Positions 45,292 to 57,139 of a stretch of DNA of 64,000 nucleotides are shown here, one piece after another (the first letter of the stretch is position 1; each line of letters opens with the position of its first letter). The position numbers and the translations under genes are program-made. Below the pieces are notes generated by a model. That model made no database searches, had not been told where the DNA came from, and saw only the letters and a program-made list of their open reading frames with translations. Source of the DNA: Capsicum annuum. Taxonomy: Eukaryota; Streptophyta; Magnoliopsida; Solanales; Solanaceae. Where the stretch lies: assembly GCF_002878395.1 (NCBI RefSeq), contig NC_061116.1, forward strand, positions 125,544,859 through 125,608,858, given 5' to 3'.

Positions 45292-46495
45292 TATGATGAC
45301 TTCTTATTCATTGTAAATTTTGAAACCATAAAAATATATTAGAAAAAGATAACAAATAGATAGAATTTTATTTTAAATATTTTTCATTAGGTAGTATACG
45401 TATATGAATTTGGCTACTTAATTTTAGAATTGAAATGGTAAAGACATATCCAAAAGAAAAGGAAAAAAATAACAAATATTATCTCATTTAGATATTTGTA
45501 AACATGAATATAGTGTTTACTAAATTTTAGTAAATTTGACAAAGTAAAATGAATCCAAAAAATAAGGTAACAAAAAGAAGATAGATTCTAATCAAATATT
45601 TATTTAACTTTTTTTTCAAACCTTCTATTCATTCAACGAGTTTAGCGTATTGCACACCTTCTCCTTCATCTATAAATATAGATAATATTTCTCATTTATA
45701 CATATATTTTACTACTCTCCAAAATATAAAGTCATCTCTATTATTAATAAGTTATTTTTTGAATCAAAATTGCTTTCTCATTTGAAGGTATGTTTTTTTA
45801 ATAATTATCATGATATAATTAAATTTTTTATGTGTATACATATAATAGCATATGTGATAATATCGTTGTCTATGAAATTCTTTGATTTTGTTAAGTTTTT
45901 ATTTTGACAATAATATTTTTATTTCACTATTTAGTGTAATGTTATTATTATTAATCATATATCTCTAATGCATAGAAAATGAGTAATGTTGAGAATATTT
46001 GTGATGAAGGACCAATTATTTTTATCGTTAATTTTTTCATTGTAGTGATTTAATTTATGAAATAACTTTTATATTCATTTTTGTTTGATGTTTTAAGTAA
46101 TATTTAAATTATTTAAGTAATATATCACTATTTATTTATTTATTTATTTTAATGTATTTATGTATATAAATATTGATTGAAAATTCTAGAGTATGTACTT
46201 TTTAATTAAATAAAAAAAATTAATTAAGAATATTATAATAGATATTTAAAATAATTTTTCTCTTAAATTGATTTTAGTAATAAAAGTCTATTGATAGATG
46301 TTCTTTTTGGTCATTTGTCTCAAAAAAGCACTTCTTGAAAAACATTATCCAAACATAATTTGATTATCAAAAGCACTTTTGAATGAATTTACCAAACACA
46401 AACTGCTTTTTTTTTAAAAGCACTTTTTTGAAAAGCCATTTTATAAAAGTGCTTCTCAAATAAGCAGTTTTGCAACAGCAATCCCAAATGGGCCC
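44651..46495. mobile_element. Non-autonomous DNA transposon-like insert, TTA target (PIF/Harbinger-like?)
   Basis: The LTR reads CATAGACTTA, then the insert, then TTAGTTAGGG, while uninterrupted LTRs (51817 region) read CATAGACTTAGTTAGG, so TTA is duplicated. The ends are imperfectly inverted (GCATATTCGG and, from the other side, GCCCATTTGG). Near the ends lie inverted AAGCAGAAGCAG/CTGCTTCT and AAAAGCAC repeats. The 1845-bp AT-rich interior has AT and GT microsatellites and no ORF. TTA and a GGGCC-type end suggest PIF/Harbinger; poor termini keep this open. Confidence 0.6.
44806..45292. repeat. AT and GT microsatellites inside the insert
   Basis: (AT)n near 44806-44830, (GT)n plus (AT)n near 45133-45170 and (AT)n near 45256-45288. 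Confidence 0.85.
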
Positions 46496-47368
46496 TTAGT
46501 TAGGGTTGGGACAAACCCCCACCCTACTTTTGACTCACTATAATACGAAAATATATCGAACAGACTCAAAAAGCTTCGAATCAACCTGGAGCTCACCAAT
46601 AATCACTGAAAAGCCTGTGCTCCTACTAGTGAGGTGTATGAGCTGAAGTACCTGTGCCTGCAGCATGAAATACAGGTCCCCCATGAGGGACGTCAGTACA
46701 AAAATATGTACTGAATATGTAAGCTGAAGCTAACAACACACGATACAAGAGCTCAATAGAAATCAGATACAAGTGTATAAGTAGTACTAGTAGACCACCT
46801 TTATATATACTTGTGGGACTACATACATTACGCTCCTTTCTTTATTTTTACCTTTCTTACTTCATAATCTTTATAAACCATATATAATGCAAACGACCAA
46901 CTGATCAGTGGTAAATAGATAAATTAGGATCGGTCCATGCTAGGCTTACGTCCCTGAGCTGCCACCTACATATAAAGATTGGGATCGGCCCATGCTAGGC
47001 TTATGCCCCTGAGCTGTCACCCACATATAAAGGTATTGATATTAGCCCATGCTACGCTTAAGCCCCTGAGCAAGTAAGAACCTCAATATTTTGTTCCATT
47101 TTTAGCTGCTAACCCCTTTAGTCTAAGCTTAAACTTATACACACTTGGTCACTTTAAACTTCAGATTAAATACAAACCTACGAGCCAAGTTTAAATAGTT
47201 GTATCGACGTTAACTTGGTCGCATCTCATTAAACTGTACGGGCAGCATCTATAATTCCATCTACACCATTAATACTTGCATAACAAATCTCATCTATTAC
47301 ATATACCACAAGGCTATACCAGGTTCCATATAATTGGAACAAGTACAAGAAAAATATGGGATGTTACA

Positions 47369-47540
47369 ATAAGTTTGTGCTTGCTTATGTAATTATGCTC
47401 ATCGATACATAATATCATGTTGGTTAGAACCTTTGGTTATCATAGTTACATGCATGAGAAGTACAAGGTTATGAATTGGTTCTCTCAGGTCTTTACGGCT
47501 ACGGGTGCTTATCTGCCCCAATAGAAGTTGAGGTGTGACA
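47369..47540 (+). repeat. J 5' LTR, end only
   Basis: ATAAGTTTGTGCTTGC to GAGGTGTGACA, matching the last 170 bases of K. The left part is missing at the join with H. Confidence 0.72.
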
Positions 47541-47544
47541 AAAG

Positions 47545-47556
47545 TGGCATTAGAGC
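47545..47556 (+). other. J primer binding site, two transitions
   Basis: TGGCATTAGAGC, a decayed TGGTATCAGAGC right after the LTR. Confidence 0.65.
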
Positions 47557-47764
47557 AGGTCGTCCTAGGGTATCTACAAAGACGTGTCTATATAGAGTCT
47601 TGTTTATGGGTGTGTTGTGCATCACATCTATAAACAGGAGGCTATGGGATATTTAGGGGTTGTTTCTTTTTCTTCATATCTTAGATCATGCAATAGAGCC
47701 CATGTTGTAGGTGAAGTCATATTTAAATATTGAACCTATTTTTTTTCCTTTTATGATAGTAAAG

Positions 47765-48580
47765 ATGTTGGTTACAAGAAGGAGTAAGAATACAGGTAAG
47801 CAAATAGACGTGGCTGTCGGAGAGGGGACCAGCAAATCACTACCTAGATGGGCTAATCAAAGCAAGGCTTAAGCTGAGTTTGTACCCCAAACTCCTTCAA
47901 CTCATCCATCTCCAAAAGATCTAAGAAGGAGAAGAACTGCATCCTCAGAACCACCTATTAATGCTACCGACCAAGATCTAAGGAATGCAGTACAATTATT
48001 AGCTCTCATAGTTGCTAGAAAATCTCAAAGACAAGCCATTCCAACCACCAGTTCTAGTGGTGCAGATAGGGCAGCTATTCTGCGAACGCATAATTTTCTT
48101 AAATTAGATCCGCCCACATTCACCGGATCAGATCTTAATGAAGACCCACAGGACTTTATTGATCAAATCCAAAGGGCTCTCGAGGTCATGCATATATCAG
48201 GTAAAGAGACAGTTGAGCTAGCAGCATATAGATTCAAAGGGGAGGCTATATTTTGGTATGAAGACTAGAAACGATCTAGGGGTATTGATGCACCTTCAGC
48301 TACTTGGAAAGAGTTTAAAGAGGCATTTTTTGATCATTACCTTCCATTTGAGATTCTAGAAACCCGTGTGGATCAGTTCCTGAATCTTCGCCAAGGGAAC
48401 ATGAGCGTGAGAGAGTATAGCCTCTGGTTTAATTCTTTAGCTAGCTATGCTCCTAATGTAGTAGCTACTATGGATGATAGAGTTCATTGATATGTGGATA
48501 GATTGGATCCATATCTGGTTAGAGATACATAGCAAGGATAAAAGCTTTTTCATAAAAAATAAAGGATCGAGGTAAAGAAG
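47765..48580 (+). pseudogene. J gag
   Basis: ATG 47765 (MLVTRRSKNTG), then TDQDLRNAVQLLALIVARKS, LRTHNFLKLDPPTFTGSDLN, DPQDFIDQIQRALEVM, YRFKGEAIFWYED, FDHYLPFEILETRVDQF and LNLRQGNMSVREYSLWFNSL. This is the typical Tekay/Del gag domain in one frame with stops at 47870, 48268, 48488 and later. The stops include TAG in place of TGG. It forms the particle in working relatives; here it is dead. Confidence 0.75.
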
Positions 48581-48849
48581 AAGAGCACAAGAATTGGAAA
48601 GAGGGTATTCCAAAAGGGCTAGATCTATGGGGCAGTTTATGTCATCCCAAGGAGAGTTTATGCCTTGATTTTCTAATATCGCCTAGGCCATTATCTTCTT
48701 ATTCTGTAGCTAATGCTCCACCACAGTTTCAAGGGTCTAAAGGCAACCAATTTAGGCAAAGAAGTAAGAGTCAGAGTTCACGAATAGCAGGGTATCAAGA
48801 GCAAGGACGCATGATCTAATTAAGGCCTCTTTGGAAGCCATGTAAATAG

Positions 48850-49807
48850 TGGAAAGCTTCATTTAGGTGAATGTCGGTTTGGGACAAATGCTTGCTTTTG
48901 GTGTGGTACGTCTGGACATATGATGAGAGAATGCCCTCAAAGGGGTATAGGTGGTATGGAACGACCTAATGGATCAGCCATTGCATCATCATCATCAGTG
49001 CCTTATTCAGGTAGAGGTGCTAAAGGAGAAGCTAGCTCTAGTGGAGTTCGAAATCGTACATATGCTTTAGCGGATCGACAAAATTCAGAGGCTTCTTCAG
49101 ATGTTTCAGGTACATTGTCCATCTTTTCACATGATGTATATGCATTAGTTGATCCGAGTTCTACATTATCATATGTTACTCTGTTGGTTGCTGGAAAGTT
49201 CAAAAAAATACCAGAATTGCTAGTTAAGCCACTTGAAGTATCTATGCCGATTGGTGAATTAATTCTAGCTAGGAGAGTGTATCGAAATTGTATAATAACT
49301 ATTTGCGGTCGTGATACAATGGCTGACTTGGTTGAGTTAGAAATGGTAGATTTTGATGCTATAATGGGTATGGATTGGTTGGCTTCTTGTTATGCCACAG
49401 TAGATTGCCAAACTAAGAAGGTGTATTTCCATTTTCTAAAAGAGGCAATCCTTGAATGGAGGGGTAATATTGGTGCACCAAAAGGTAAATTTATTTCTTA
49501 TTTTAAGGCAAAAATGATGATTTTGAAGGCTCACATATGTCATCTAGTTAGGTTAAAGGATACAGATGCTGAGCCACCAACTCTTCAAACTATTCCAGTA
49601 GTAAATGAATTTCCAAATGTATTTCCTGAAGATCTTCTAGGTTTGCCTCCAGAACAAAAAGTAGAGTTTGGTATTGATGTAATTTCAGGTACTCAACCAA
49701 TTTCAATTTCTCCGTATAGAATGGCTCCGGCAGAGTTACGGGAGTTGAAAAAGCAATTAAAAGACTTTCTAGAAAAAGGATTCATAAGGCCTAGTGTGTC
49801 CCCTTAG
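48850..49807 (+). pseudogene. J gag zinc knuckle and protease
   Basis: CFWCGTSGHMMREC (48893-48934) is a complete C-x2-C-x4-H-x4-C zinc knuckle. The frame continues through a Ser-rich linker to the protease, where YALVDPSSTLSYVT (from 49137) has Ser in place of the catalytic Gly (D-P-S-S at residues 78-81 of the 48920 frame). MVDFDAIMGMDWLASCYATV and GKFISYFKAK follow, then the RT start (PYRMAPAELRELKKQLKDFL). A stop TAG at 49805-49807 replaces the Trp of SVSPWGAPV. Confidence 0.78.
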
Positions 49808-51120
49808 GGAGCACCAGTGTTATTTGTGCATAAGAAGGATGGATCATTAAGAATGTGTATTGACTATCGGCAACTAAACAAGGTGACTATTAAGAATAAA
49901 TATCCCTTTCCGAGAATTGATGACTTATTTGATCATTTGCAAGGCACCAAGTGGTTTTCAAAGATTGATTTGAGGTCTGGTTACCAAAAAATGAGGGTCA
50001 AAGAGAAGGACATAACCAAGACATCTTTTCAAACACGGTACGGTCATTACGAGTTTCTAGTTATATCCTTTGGGCTAACTAATGCAACTGCAACTTTTAT
50101 GGATTTGATAAATAAGGTGTTCAAACCATTCTTGGATGTGTTTGTGATAGTTTTTATAGATGATATTCTGGTTTTTTCGAGATCAAATAAGGACCATGCC
50201 AGTAACTTACAACAGGTGTTATAGATTCTTCGTGATCGTAAGCTATATGCAAATTTCTCCAAATGTGAGTTTTGGTTGAAATCTGTGGCATTCCTAGGTC
50301 ATATTGTATCTGATGAAGGAATAAAGGTTGATACTAAAAAATAGAAGCCATGAAGAACTGGCCAAGACCTATAACGCCTATAGAGGTTCATAGTTTCATT
50401 GGGTTGGCAGGTTATTATAGAAGGTTTGTTGAGGATTTTCTTCACTTTCTGCACCTTTAACAAAGCTAACACACAAAGCATCCAAGTTCCAATGGAATGA
50501 TGCATGCGAAAGAAGTTTCCAAGATTTGAAGAATAAGTTGACTTCTACACCCGTATTGGTACTTCCAGAAGGCACAAAAGGGTATGCAGTGTATTGTGAT
50601 GCTTCAAGAATTGGATTAGGGTGTGTATTGAAGCAGCATGGTAAAGTCATACCATATGCCTCAAGACAATTGCGGTCACCTGAGAAAAATTATCCAACGC
50701 ATGATTTGGAGCTAGCAACTATTTGCCTTAAAGATATGGCGTCACTACTTGTATGAGATTCATATTGACATATATACGGACCACAAGAGTTTGCAATATA
50801 TCTTTAATCATAAGGACCTAAATTTGAGGCAGCAAAGATGGCTTGAGTTATTAAAAAGACTATGATGTTGATATTTTGTACCATCCGGGAAAAGCAAATG
50901 TGGTAGCTGATGCATTAAGTCATAAGTCTATGGTGGTCACTTATGGGCAGTCTGTAGAACGACAAGGGATGACTAAGGATCTACACCAATTAGCCAATTC
51001 GGGGGTTCGCCTTCTTGAAACTCCAGATGAGGGGCTTATTGTGCATAATGCTGCAGAATCTTCACTAGTAGCTGAAGTGAAAAAGAAGCAATATGCAGAT
51101 CCCATTCTATTAAAGCTTAA
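49808..51120 (+). pseudogene. J reverse transcriptase and RNase H
   Basis: RT at 49817-50224: [51 protein letters not shown] and [12 protein letters not shown] with both catalytic Asp. A stop at 50222, then [20 protein letters not shown] and a frame break near 50340. RNase H at 50526-50756 ([29 protein letters not shown]), frameshifted near 50740, then TDHKSLQYIF and YHPGKANVVADALSHKSM to 51120. Good motif preservation with few breaks. Confidence 0.8.
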
Positions 51121-51557
51121 GTAAAATCTGCAATGTGGTATGATGAAAGCATTTGAGCTTATGCAAGAGGGAGTACTTCGGTGCCAAAACAGATTGTGTA
51201 TACCAAATGTAGATGAGCTAAGAAAGAGGATTATGATAGAGGCACATCATTCAAGGTATTCCATCCATCCGGGATCAACTAAAATATATTATGATTTGAA
51301 AGGAATATATTAGTGGGGTGACATGAAGAAGAACATTGCAGAATTTGTAGCCGAATGTCCAAATTGTCAAAGAGTTAAAGTATAGCACCAAAAGCCATAT
51401 GCAATGTATAGATCTTTCAATCTGGAAGTGGGACATGATCAACATGGATTTTGTCACTGGTTTTCCTCGGACATCTCAAAGGTTTGATTCCATATACATA
51501 GGCTTACCAAATCAGCACACTTTCAACCGATTAGGACCACTTACACAGTTGAAGATA
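51121..51557 (+). pseudogene. J integrase N-terminus, cut by F
   Basis: RCQNRLCIPNVDELRKRIM, HHSRYSIHPGSTKIYYDLKG and AECPNCQRVKV carry the H2C2 zinc finger with all four ligands. A stop TAG replaces Trp near 51312. The core start (WDMINMDFVTG) appears in a shifted frame near 51427. The frame ends near 51557 where the F LTR begins; gaaga just left of it could be the target site. Confidence 0.72.
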
Positions 51558-54394
51558 TAACGCCTCAATCTTATTGGGGCGGACAGGCACCCGTAGCCAT
51601 AAAGGCCTGAGAGAACCAATTCATAACCTTGTACTTCCCATGCATGTAACTATGACAACCAAATATTCTAACAAACATGATATTATGTATCGATGAAAAT
51701 AATTACACATGCAAGCACAAACTAATATATACAACACTTGGCCGTTGGGGCCACATGTCTAAAAAAAAGATACTACCATAACTTTACATTAGTCTACAAA
51801 GCCTCTGAAATATACATAGACTTAGTTAGGGTCGGGACAACCCCCCCAAACCTATTGCACAATACCAAAACATATGGAATACACTCGAAAAGCCCTGAAT
51901 TAACCTGGAGCTCACCAATATGGATAGAATAACCTGCGCTCCTACGAGTGGGGTGTATGAGCTGAAGTACCTGTGCCTGCAGCATGAAATGCAGGTCCCC
52001 GTGAGGGACGTCAGTATGAAAATATATACTGAATATGTAAGGCTAAAAGTAACAACAAACGATACAAGAGCTCAATAGAAATCAGATACAAATGTATAAG
52101 TAGTACTAGTAGACCACTTTTATATACATATTTGTGGGACTACATACATTACGTTCCTTTCTTCATTTTTACCTTTCTTATTTCATAATATTTGTAATCC
52201 ATATGTAATGCAAATGATCAGCTGATCAGTGGTAAATAGATAAATTAGGATCGGCCTATGCTAGGCTTATGCCCCTGAGCTACCACCTACATATAAAGAT
52301 TGGGATTGGCCCATACTAGGCTTATGACCCTAAGCTGCCACCCACATATTAAGGTATCGAGATCAGCCCATGCTAGGCTTATGCCCCTAAGCTGCCACTC
52401 CTTTTACAGATTTACGTTACTTAGTTTATTTAGCCTTTAAGATTGTTACTTTGGTGGTCATCACATTATGGTACCTTGAAATAATAACCTGCCACTAAGA
52501 GACATGTAAATAGGCACTTAATGCAACATAAATGAAGTAGAGAGCCATTGGCACACCAATGAAGTGTTTCGGAGCTTAAAATAACACATGGGTCTTAATT
52601 GAGTAAATGGAAAACTTCTGAAATTTTCAAATGAAGATAGATGTGCAGGTTTAATAATAAACATGTATTGAGGTATTTTGATATATTAAAGAGTGGGAAC
52701 AAGGTCGTTGGCTTCTTGGTATATAATACGCTGCTATTATGTGTCACTTGTTATAGGACAACCTTGGAAACTTATTTGATGGAACAAATGTTTAATTTCA
52801 TGCCAAAGAGTACAAAACAGAGTATGCCTTACATACCTGGTTATATAGCTCCAAAACTAACCCGACTTGACTTCTCACCATTTATATTACTTATCTACAA
52901 TAGAATATATGGTAAACTAGTATTAGCAACCAACCAACACATTTAGGCTACTTAACTTCACCAAAATAGTAATCGGGCAGTAAACACGTAATCTGTCAAT
53001 CAAGGGCGTTATCTTAACCCTTTTCTCCTCCAATTACACCCACATACCATACATGTCCTTATAAGATCACCAGAACTACCTCAACTTCATTACACCCTCC
53101 AAACAACCCACAAAAACACATTGGGCAGTAAGCAAGGGCAACAATTAGTTCAGTGGTGTACCACCACATCTTTCTTCTATATTTCATTACAAACTAATCA
53201 CACCCTTCTCCAACTTCAATATGGCAGCCCATAACATGAACATACAAAACAGCCCACAAAACAGTCCCAAATCACTCTTATTGTAGCAACCCATTATTGA
53301 ACTCATTATCTCTTAAGTTCTCATAACAACACGTCCATAACTCTCTTTCAAATTCATATACAAGGAGAACAAAATGGAGAAGTCACCTTACCTCAATTCT
53401 GCAACTTATTCCTTTAATTGAACTCTTTAAGAACTTAAACTTTCCTTCACACTTTAAACCAAAGAAGAAAAGAGAAGTTCTTTAATACCAAAGAAAAGTG
53501 AACAGATTGCTTGTTCTATATTCTACCATATATTTATAATTAAGAACTTATAACATCTTTTCATAATCTTCCATGAGATAATTAAACAAAAACTAAAGGG
53601 TTTTCACCTACCTTGGGCTGCAAAAGTGAGGGTTTCTTCAAGAACCCTAAAAGGAGTTTTAGGGTTGCTGTTCTTAACCTTTGTTAAGAAAGAGAGAAAA
53701 CTGAAGTTTAAAATGGTGAAATTGTGTTTAAAATGAATAGAATTGCCAGCAATATTGAGCTTATATTGGGCCCTCTAGAACCTTTCTTATTGACCTCATT
53801 TTTAGCCATAAATTAGCCCAAGTGGGTGATCACCTACTTAAGGGTCCAAGCTGCTGAAACTTCAAAGTAGGTGATGCACCTACTTGCTTAATTTCTTGTT
53901 GGACTCAATTATATTTGGTCCTTGGCAGATTGTGTGTGTTGGGCCATATACCCATTTTATTTCTGTTCTATTCAATTTGAGCCCAAATGAGTACATTACA
54001 TCAGTATAGGCCCAAATCTGGTCCATAGACATATGTCCATTAATTTGGTCCAAATAATTCAAGTAGGTGACTAGCCTACTTGCTTAATTAAGTCAAGCAA
54101 GCACCTCAATATTTTGTTCTATTTTCAGCTCCTAATCCCTTTAATCTAACCTTAAACTTATACACACTTGGTCACTTTAAACTTCCAATTCAAATTAGTG
54201 CTTATGATCCCAAGTTTAAATAGTTGTATCGACGTTAACTTGGTCGCATCACATAAAAACTGGACGGGCAGCATATATAATTCTATCTATGCCATTAATA
54301 CTTGCATAACAAACGTCACCCGTTACCTATCCTATAAGACCATACCAGGTTCCATATAATTAGAATAAGTATAAGTAAAATACAGGATGTTACA
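51558..54394 (-). repeat. F 3' LTR (reverse, 2.8 kb)
   Basis: Plus-strand TATAACGCCTCAATC to CAGGATGTTACA. It is collinear with K in inverse orientation. It contains the three-fold CTAGGCTTATGCCCCTGAGC repeat (52255-52400) and the palindromic CACCTACTT words near 53830-53885 and 54061-54080. The frame 52641-52946 is not supported. Confidence 0.82.
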
Positions 54395-54407
54395 TCCTTC
54401 CCCCCTT
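54395..54407 (-). other. F polypurine tract
   Basis: Minus-strand AAGGGGGGAAGGA next to the LTR start. Confidence 0.78.
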
Positions 54408-54512
54408 AGAAACATTCGTCCTCGAATGTTAGAATAACTGTCCAACCAAAACAAGTTCAAGCCTAAGTTTAATATCCCTATTACCACATAGTACCTATAT
54501 ATTTTACACTTG

Positions 54513-55901
54513 TTATTTCTCCAATTCATCATCTTGGACTTTTTCTTCGTATTTGAACAAATGGGGGTACTTAGATTTCATCGCTTCTTCAGTTTCCCAT
54601 GTGATCTCTTCTACTTGATGATTCCTCCAAAGTACTTTTACAGAAGCTATTTTCTTATTCCTCAACTTCTTAACCGGTCGATCTAGAATAGCAATAGGAA
54701 TTTCCTCATAGGTGAGATCTTCTGTAATTTGTAAATCTTCAGTAGGGGTAATATGAGATGGATCTCCAATGCACTTTTGAAGCATTGAGACGTGAAATAC
54801 CGGATGAACAATTGAGAGCTCTTGGGGTAGCTCTAATTCATAAGAAACTTGGCCAAACATCCGAGTAATCTGGTATGGGCCTATATAACGTGGACTTAAT
54901 TATCCTTTCTTACCAAATCTCATAACCCCTTTCATTGGTGATACCTTCAAGAATACCCAATCACCTATAAAAAAATCCAGCCCCCTCCTTCTAACATCTG
55001 CATATGACTTCTGTCGACTTTTGGCTATTTCTAGCCGCCGTTGGATCACTTTAACCTTTTCCATAGCTTGATGAACAAGATCTGGCCCGAACAAGCCAGT
55101 GTCACCCGCTTCAAACCATCCAATTGGTGATCTACACTTTCTTCCATATAAAGCTTCATATGGTGTCATTTTGATACTTGAATGATAGCTATTATTGTAG
55201 GCGAACTCGATGAGAGGTAGATGATTATCCCAACTACCTTTAAAGTCTAATACACAAGCTCTTAGTATATCTTCGAATATTTGAATGGTACGTTCTGCTT
55301 GTCCATCTATTTGAGGGTGAAAAGTTATACTGAGATTCACTTGTGTTCCCAAATTTCTCTGGAAAGACTTCTAAAAATTTGCAGTAAATTGAGATCCTCG
55401 ATCTGATATAATAGAGATTGGAACTCTATGTAGATGAACTATCTCCTTAATATATAATTTGGTATATTCTTCAACTATGTAAGTGCTCCTAACCGATAAA
55501 AAGTGTGTTGATTTAGTAAGCCTATCAACAATCACCCATATGGAATCAAACCTTCGAGATGTACGAGGCAAACCAGTGATGAAATCCATGTTGATTATAT
55601 CCCACTTCCAGATTGGAAGATCTATACATTGCATATAACCCCCGGGCTTTTGGTGCTCTACTTTAACCCTTTGATAATTTGGACATTCGGCTACAAATTT
55701 TGCAATGTTCTTCTTCATGTTACCCCACCAATACATTCTTTTCAAATCATAGTATATTTTTGTTGACCCTGGATGGATAGAATACCTTGCATGATGTGCT
55801 TCTGTCATAATCCTCTTTCTTAGTCCATCTACATTTGGCACACATAATCTCTTTTGGCACCAAAGTACTCCTTCTTGCGTAAGCTCAAGTGCTTTCATCA
55901 T
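54513..55901 (-). pseudogene. F integrase with chromodomain-type tail, nearly intact
   Basis: Integrates the cDNA in working relatives. Minus frames 55371-55901, 54900-55352 and 54513-54860. The zinc region HHARYSIHPGSTK, then AECPNYQRVK has one Cys changed to Tyr. The core has INMDFITGLPR (D), ISDRGSQF (D) and HPQIDGQAERTIQ (E). SADVRRRG-like and GDWVFLKVSPMKGVMRFGKK follow. The tail [20 protein letters not shown], then [20 protein letters not shown] is the chromodomain region of Tekay/Del elements. Only two or three stops interrupt it. Confidence 0.85.
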
Positions 55902-55928
55902 ACCATATTGAACATTTTCCTTAAGCTT

Positions 55929-56241
55929 TCATAGAATAGGATCTGCATATTGCTTCTCTTTTACTTCAGCTACTAGACAAGATTCTGCATCATTATAAAC
56001 AATAAGCCCTTCATCTGGAGCTTCAAGAAGGCGAACTCCCAAATTGGCTAGTTGGTACAAATCTTTAGTCATCCCTTGTCTTTTTATAGATGGTGCCATA
56101 GTCTTCTGACTTAATGCATTTGCCACCATATTTGCTTTCCCCGAATGATACAAGATATCAACGTCATAGGCTTTTAATAATTCAAGCCATCTTCGCTGCC
56201 TCAAATTTAGGTCCTTCTGATTAAAGATATACTGCAAAACA
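55929..56241 (-). pseudogene. F RNase H end
   Basis: Minus-strand LQYIFNQKDLNLRQRRWLEL, DVDILYHSGKANMVANALSQ, then GMTKDLYQLANLGVRLLE. It is cut at 56241 by the E LTR. Confidence 0.78.
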
Positions 56242-57035
56242 TGATAGCCTAAAGGACTATCAAACACGAAATGGATACTAAAGGAACAAAAATCAGCAAG
56301 TTCACAAAGAGAAAACAACACATTAGAAGGAGATAAAGAAGAAGAATTGGATGAAATTAAAGATCGATGGAGAGACCCTCACTTCGACCAATGAATAACA
56401 CTAGAAGGTGTATCAAACCTTCAAACACACATCACAAATGTAAGATCAAACCACTCTCTTAGGTGACCCAAAGGAAACACTCTTAAGCATACCTTTCTTG
56501 CCAAATTTTCCAATACAAGTAGAACCCTAACTTCAAATGTATTCAAGGAACCAATTTCGGGTTTGAGAGCTAAAACTACAAGACTAAAGCTATAATCTAA
56601 GAATAATATCCAATTTCATCAAAGTCTAATGAAAAATAAACCTAAGAAGTCTATTTATACTTATTACATTAAAGACCAAAATACCCTTAATGAAAAGGGG
56701 CTCCTATGGAGTGTAAAGAAAAAGCATAAAAAGACCATTACACCCTTAATGAATGGGTGATCTTGTAGTGTTTTGATGTTGTCTTCTTCACACTTCAACA
56801 TATGACTTTCCTTGAGTCTTTTTGGTCTTCACAATTATTCTTCAACACTTGGACCTCTCAGGCATCTCATCAAGGCTCCAAGCAACCTTCCCATACATGG
56901 GATTGTTCTATTGTGGGCTTAAAATGGGTCCCCCATGTGTGCTCCCGTGCCCTCAATGTGACCACAATTGGGTTCTTCTTGTGTTGGCCTCGCAGGATGT
57001 CTTCAAAAACTAAGGTAGCCATTTGACTTGTATCA
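56242..57035 (-). repeat. E 3' LTR
   Basis: Minus strand TGATACAAGTCAAATGGCTA to TTTAGGCTATCA, 794 bp. It is the same LTR as the forward fragment 43265-43935. Confidence 0.8.
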
Positions 57036-57139
57036 TCCTCCCCTTCTTGAAAAGGATTTTACCTCGATTCCAAACCTAGCAAAACCAAAGAGAGGACAAA
57101 CAAATACAAACTCCTCATGGCATGAGGGTTAGGGTTAGC

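Larger units (their letters stand above)
43936..47368 (-). mobile_element. H: reverse J-type element, gag start, leader and 5' LTR
   Basis: On the minus strand it reads LTR (47368 to 44382), primer site, leader, and the first part of gag until the break at 43936. The leader and gag start match J at 47541-47990. The LTR contains a DNA-transposon-like insert (44651-46495) and lacks about 1.7 kb near 47075. Its LTR start abuts a forward J-type LTR end at 47369. Confidence 0.72.
44382..47368 (-). repeat. H 5' LTR with insert and internal deletion
   Basis: Plus-strand TGTCACGCCTCAACTCC to GGGATGTTACA. It is alignable to F and K LTRs on both sides of the insert. The three-fold AGCTCAGGGGCATAAGCCTA repeat is present near 46935-47070. 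Confidence 0.72.

Noticed and set aside
44806..45292. Long AT runs as a possible replication origin or matrix attachment site
   Set aside because: They are simple microsatellites inside a transposon-like insert; nothing else supports such a role.
52641..52946. 101-codon plus-strand frame in the F LTR
   Set aside because: Lies within an LTR, is not kept open in K or H, and shows no motif.
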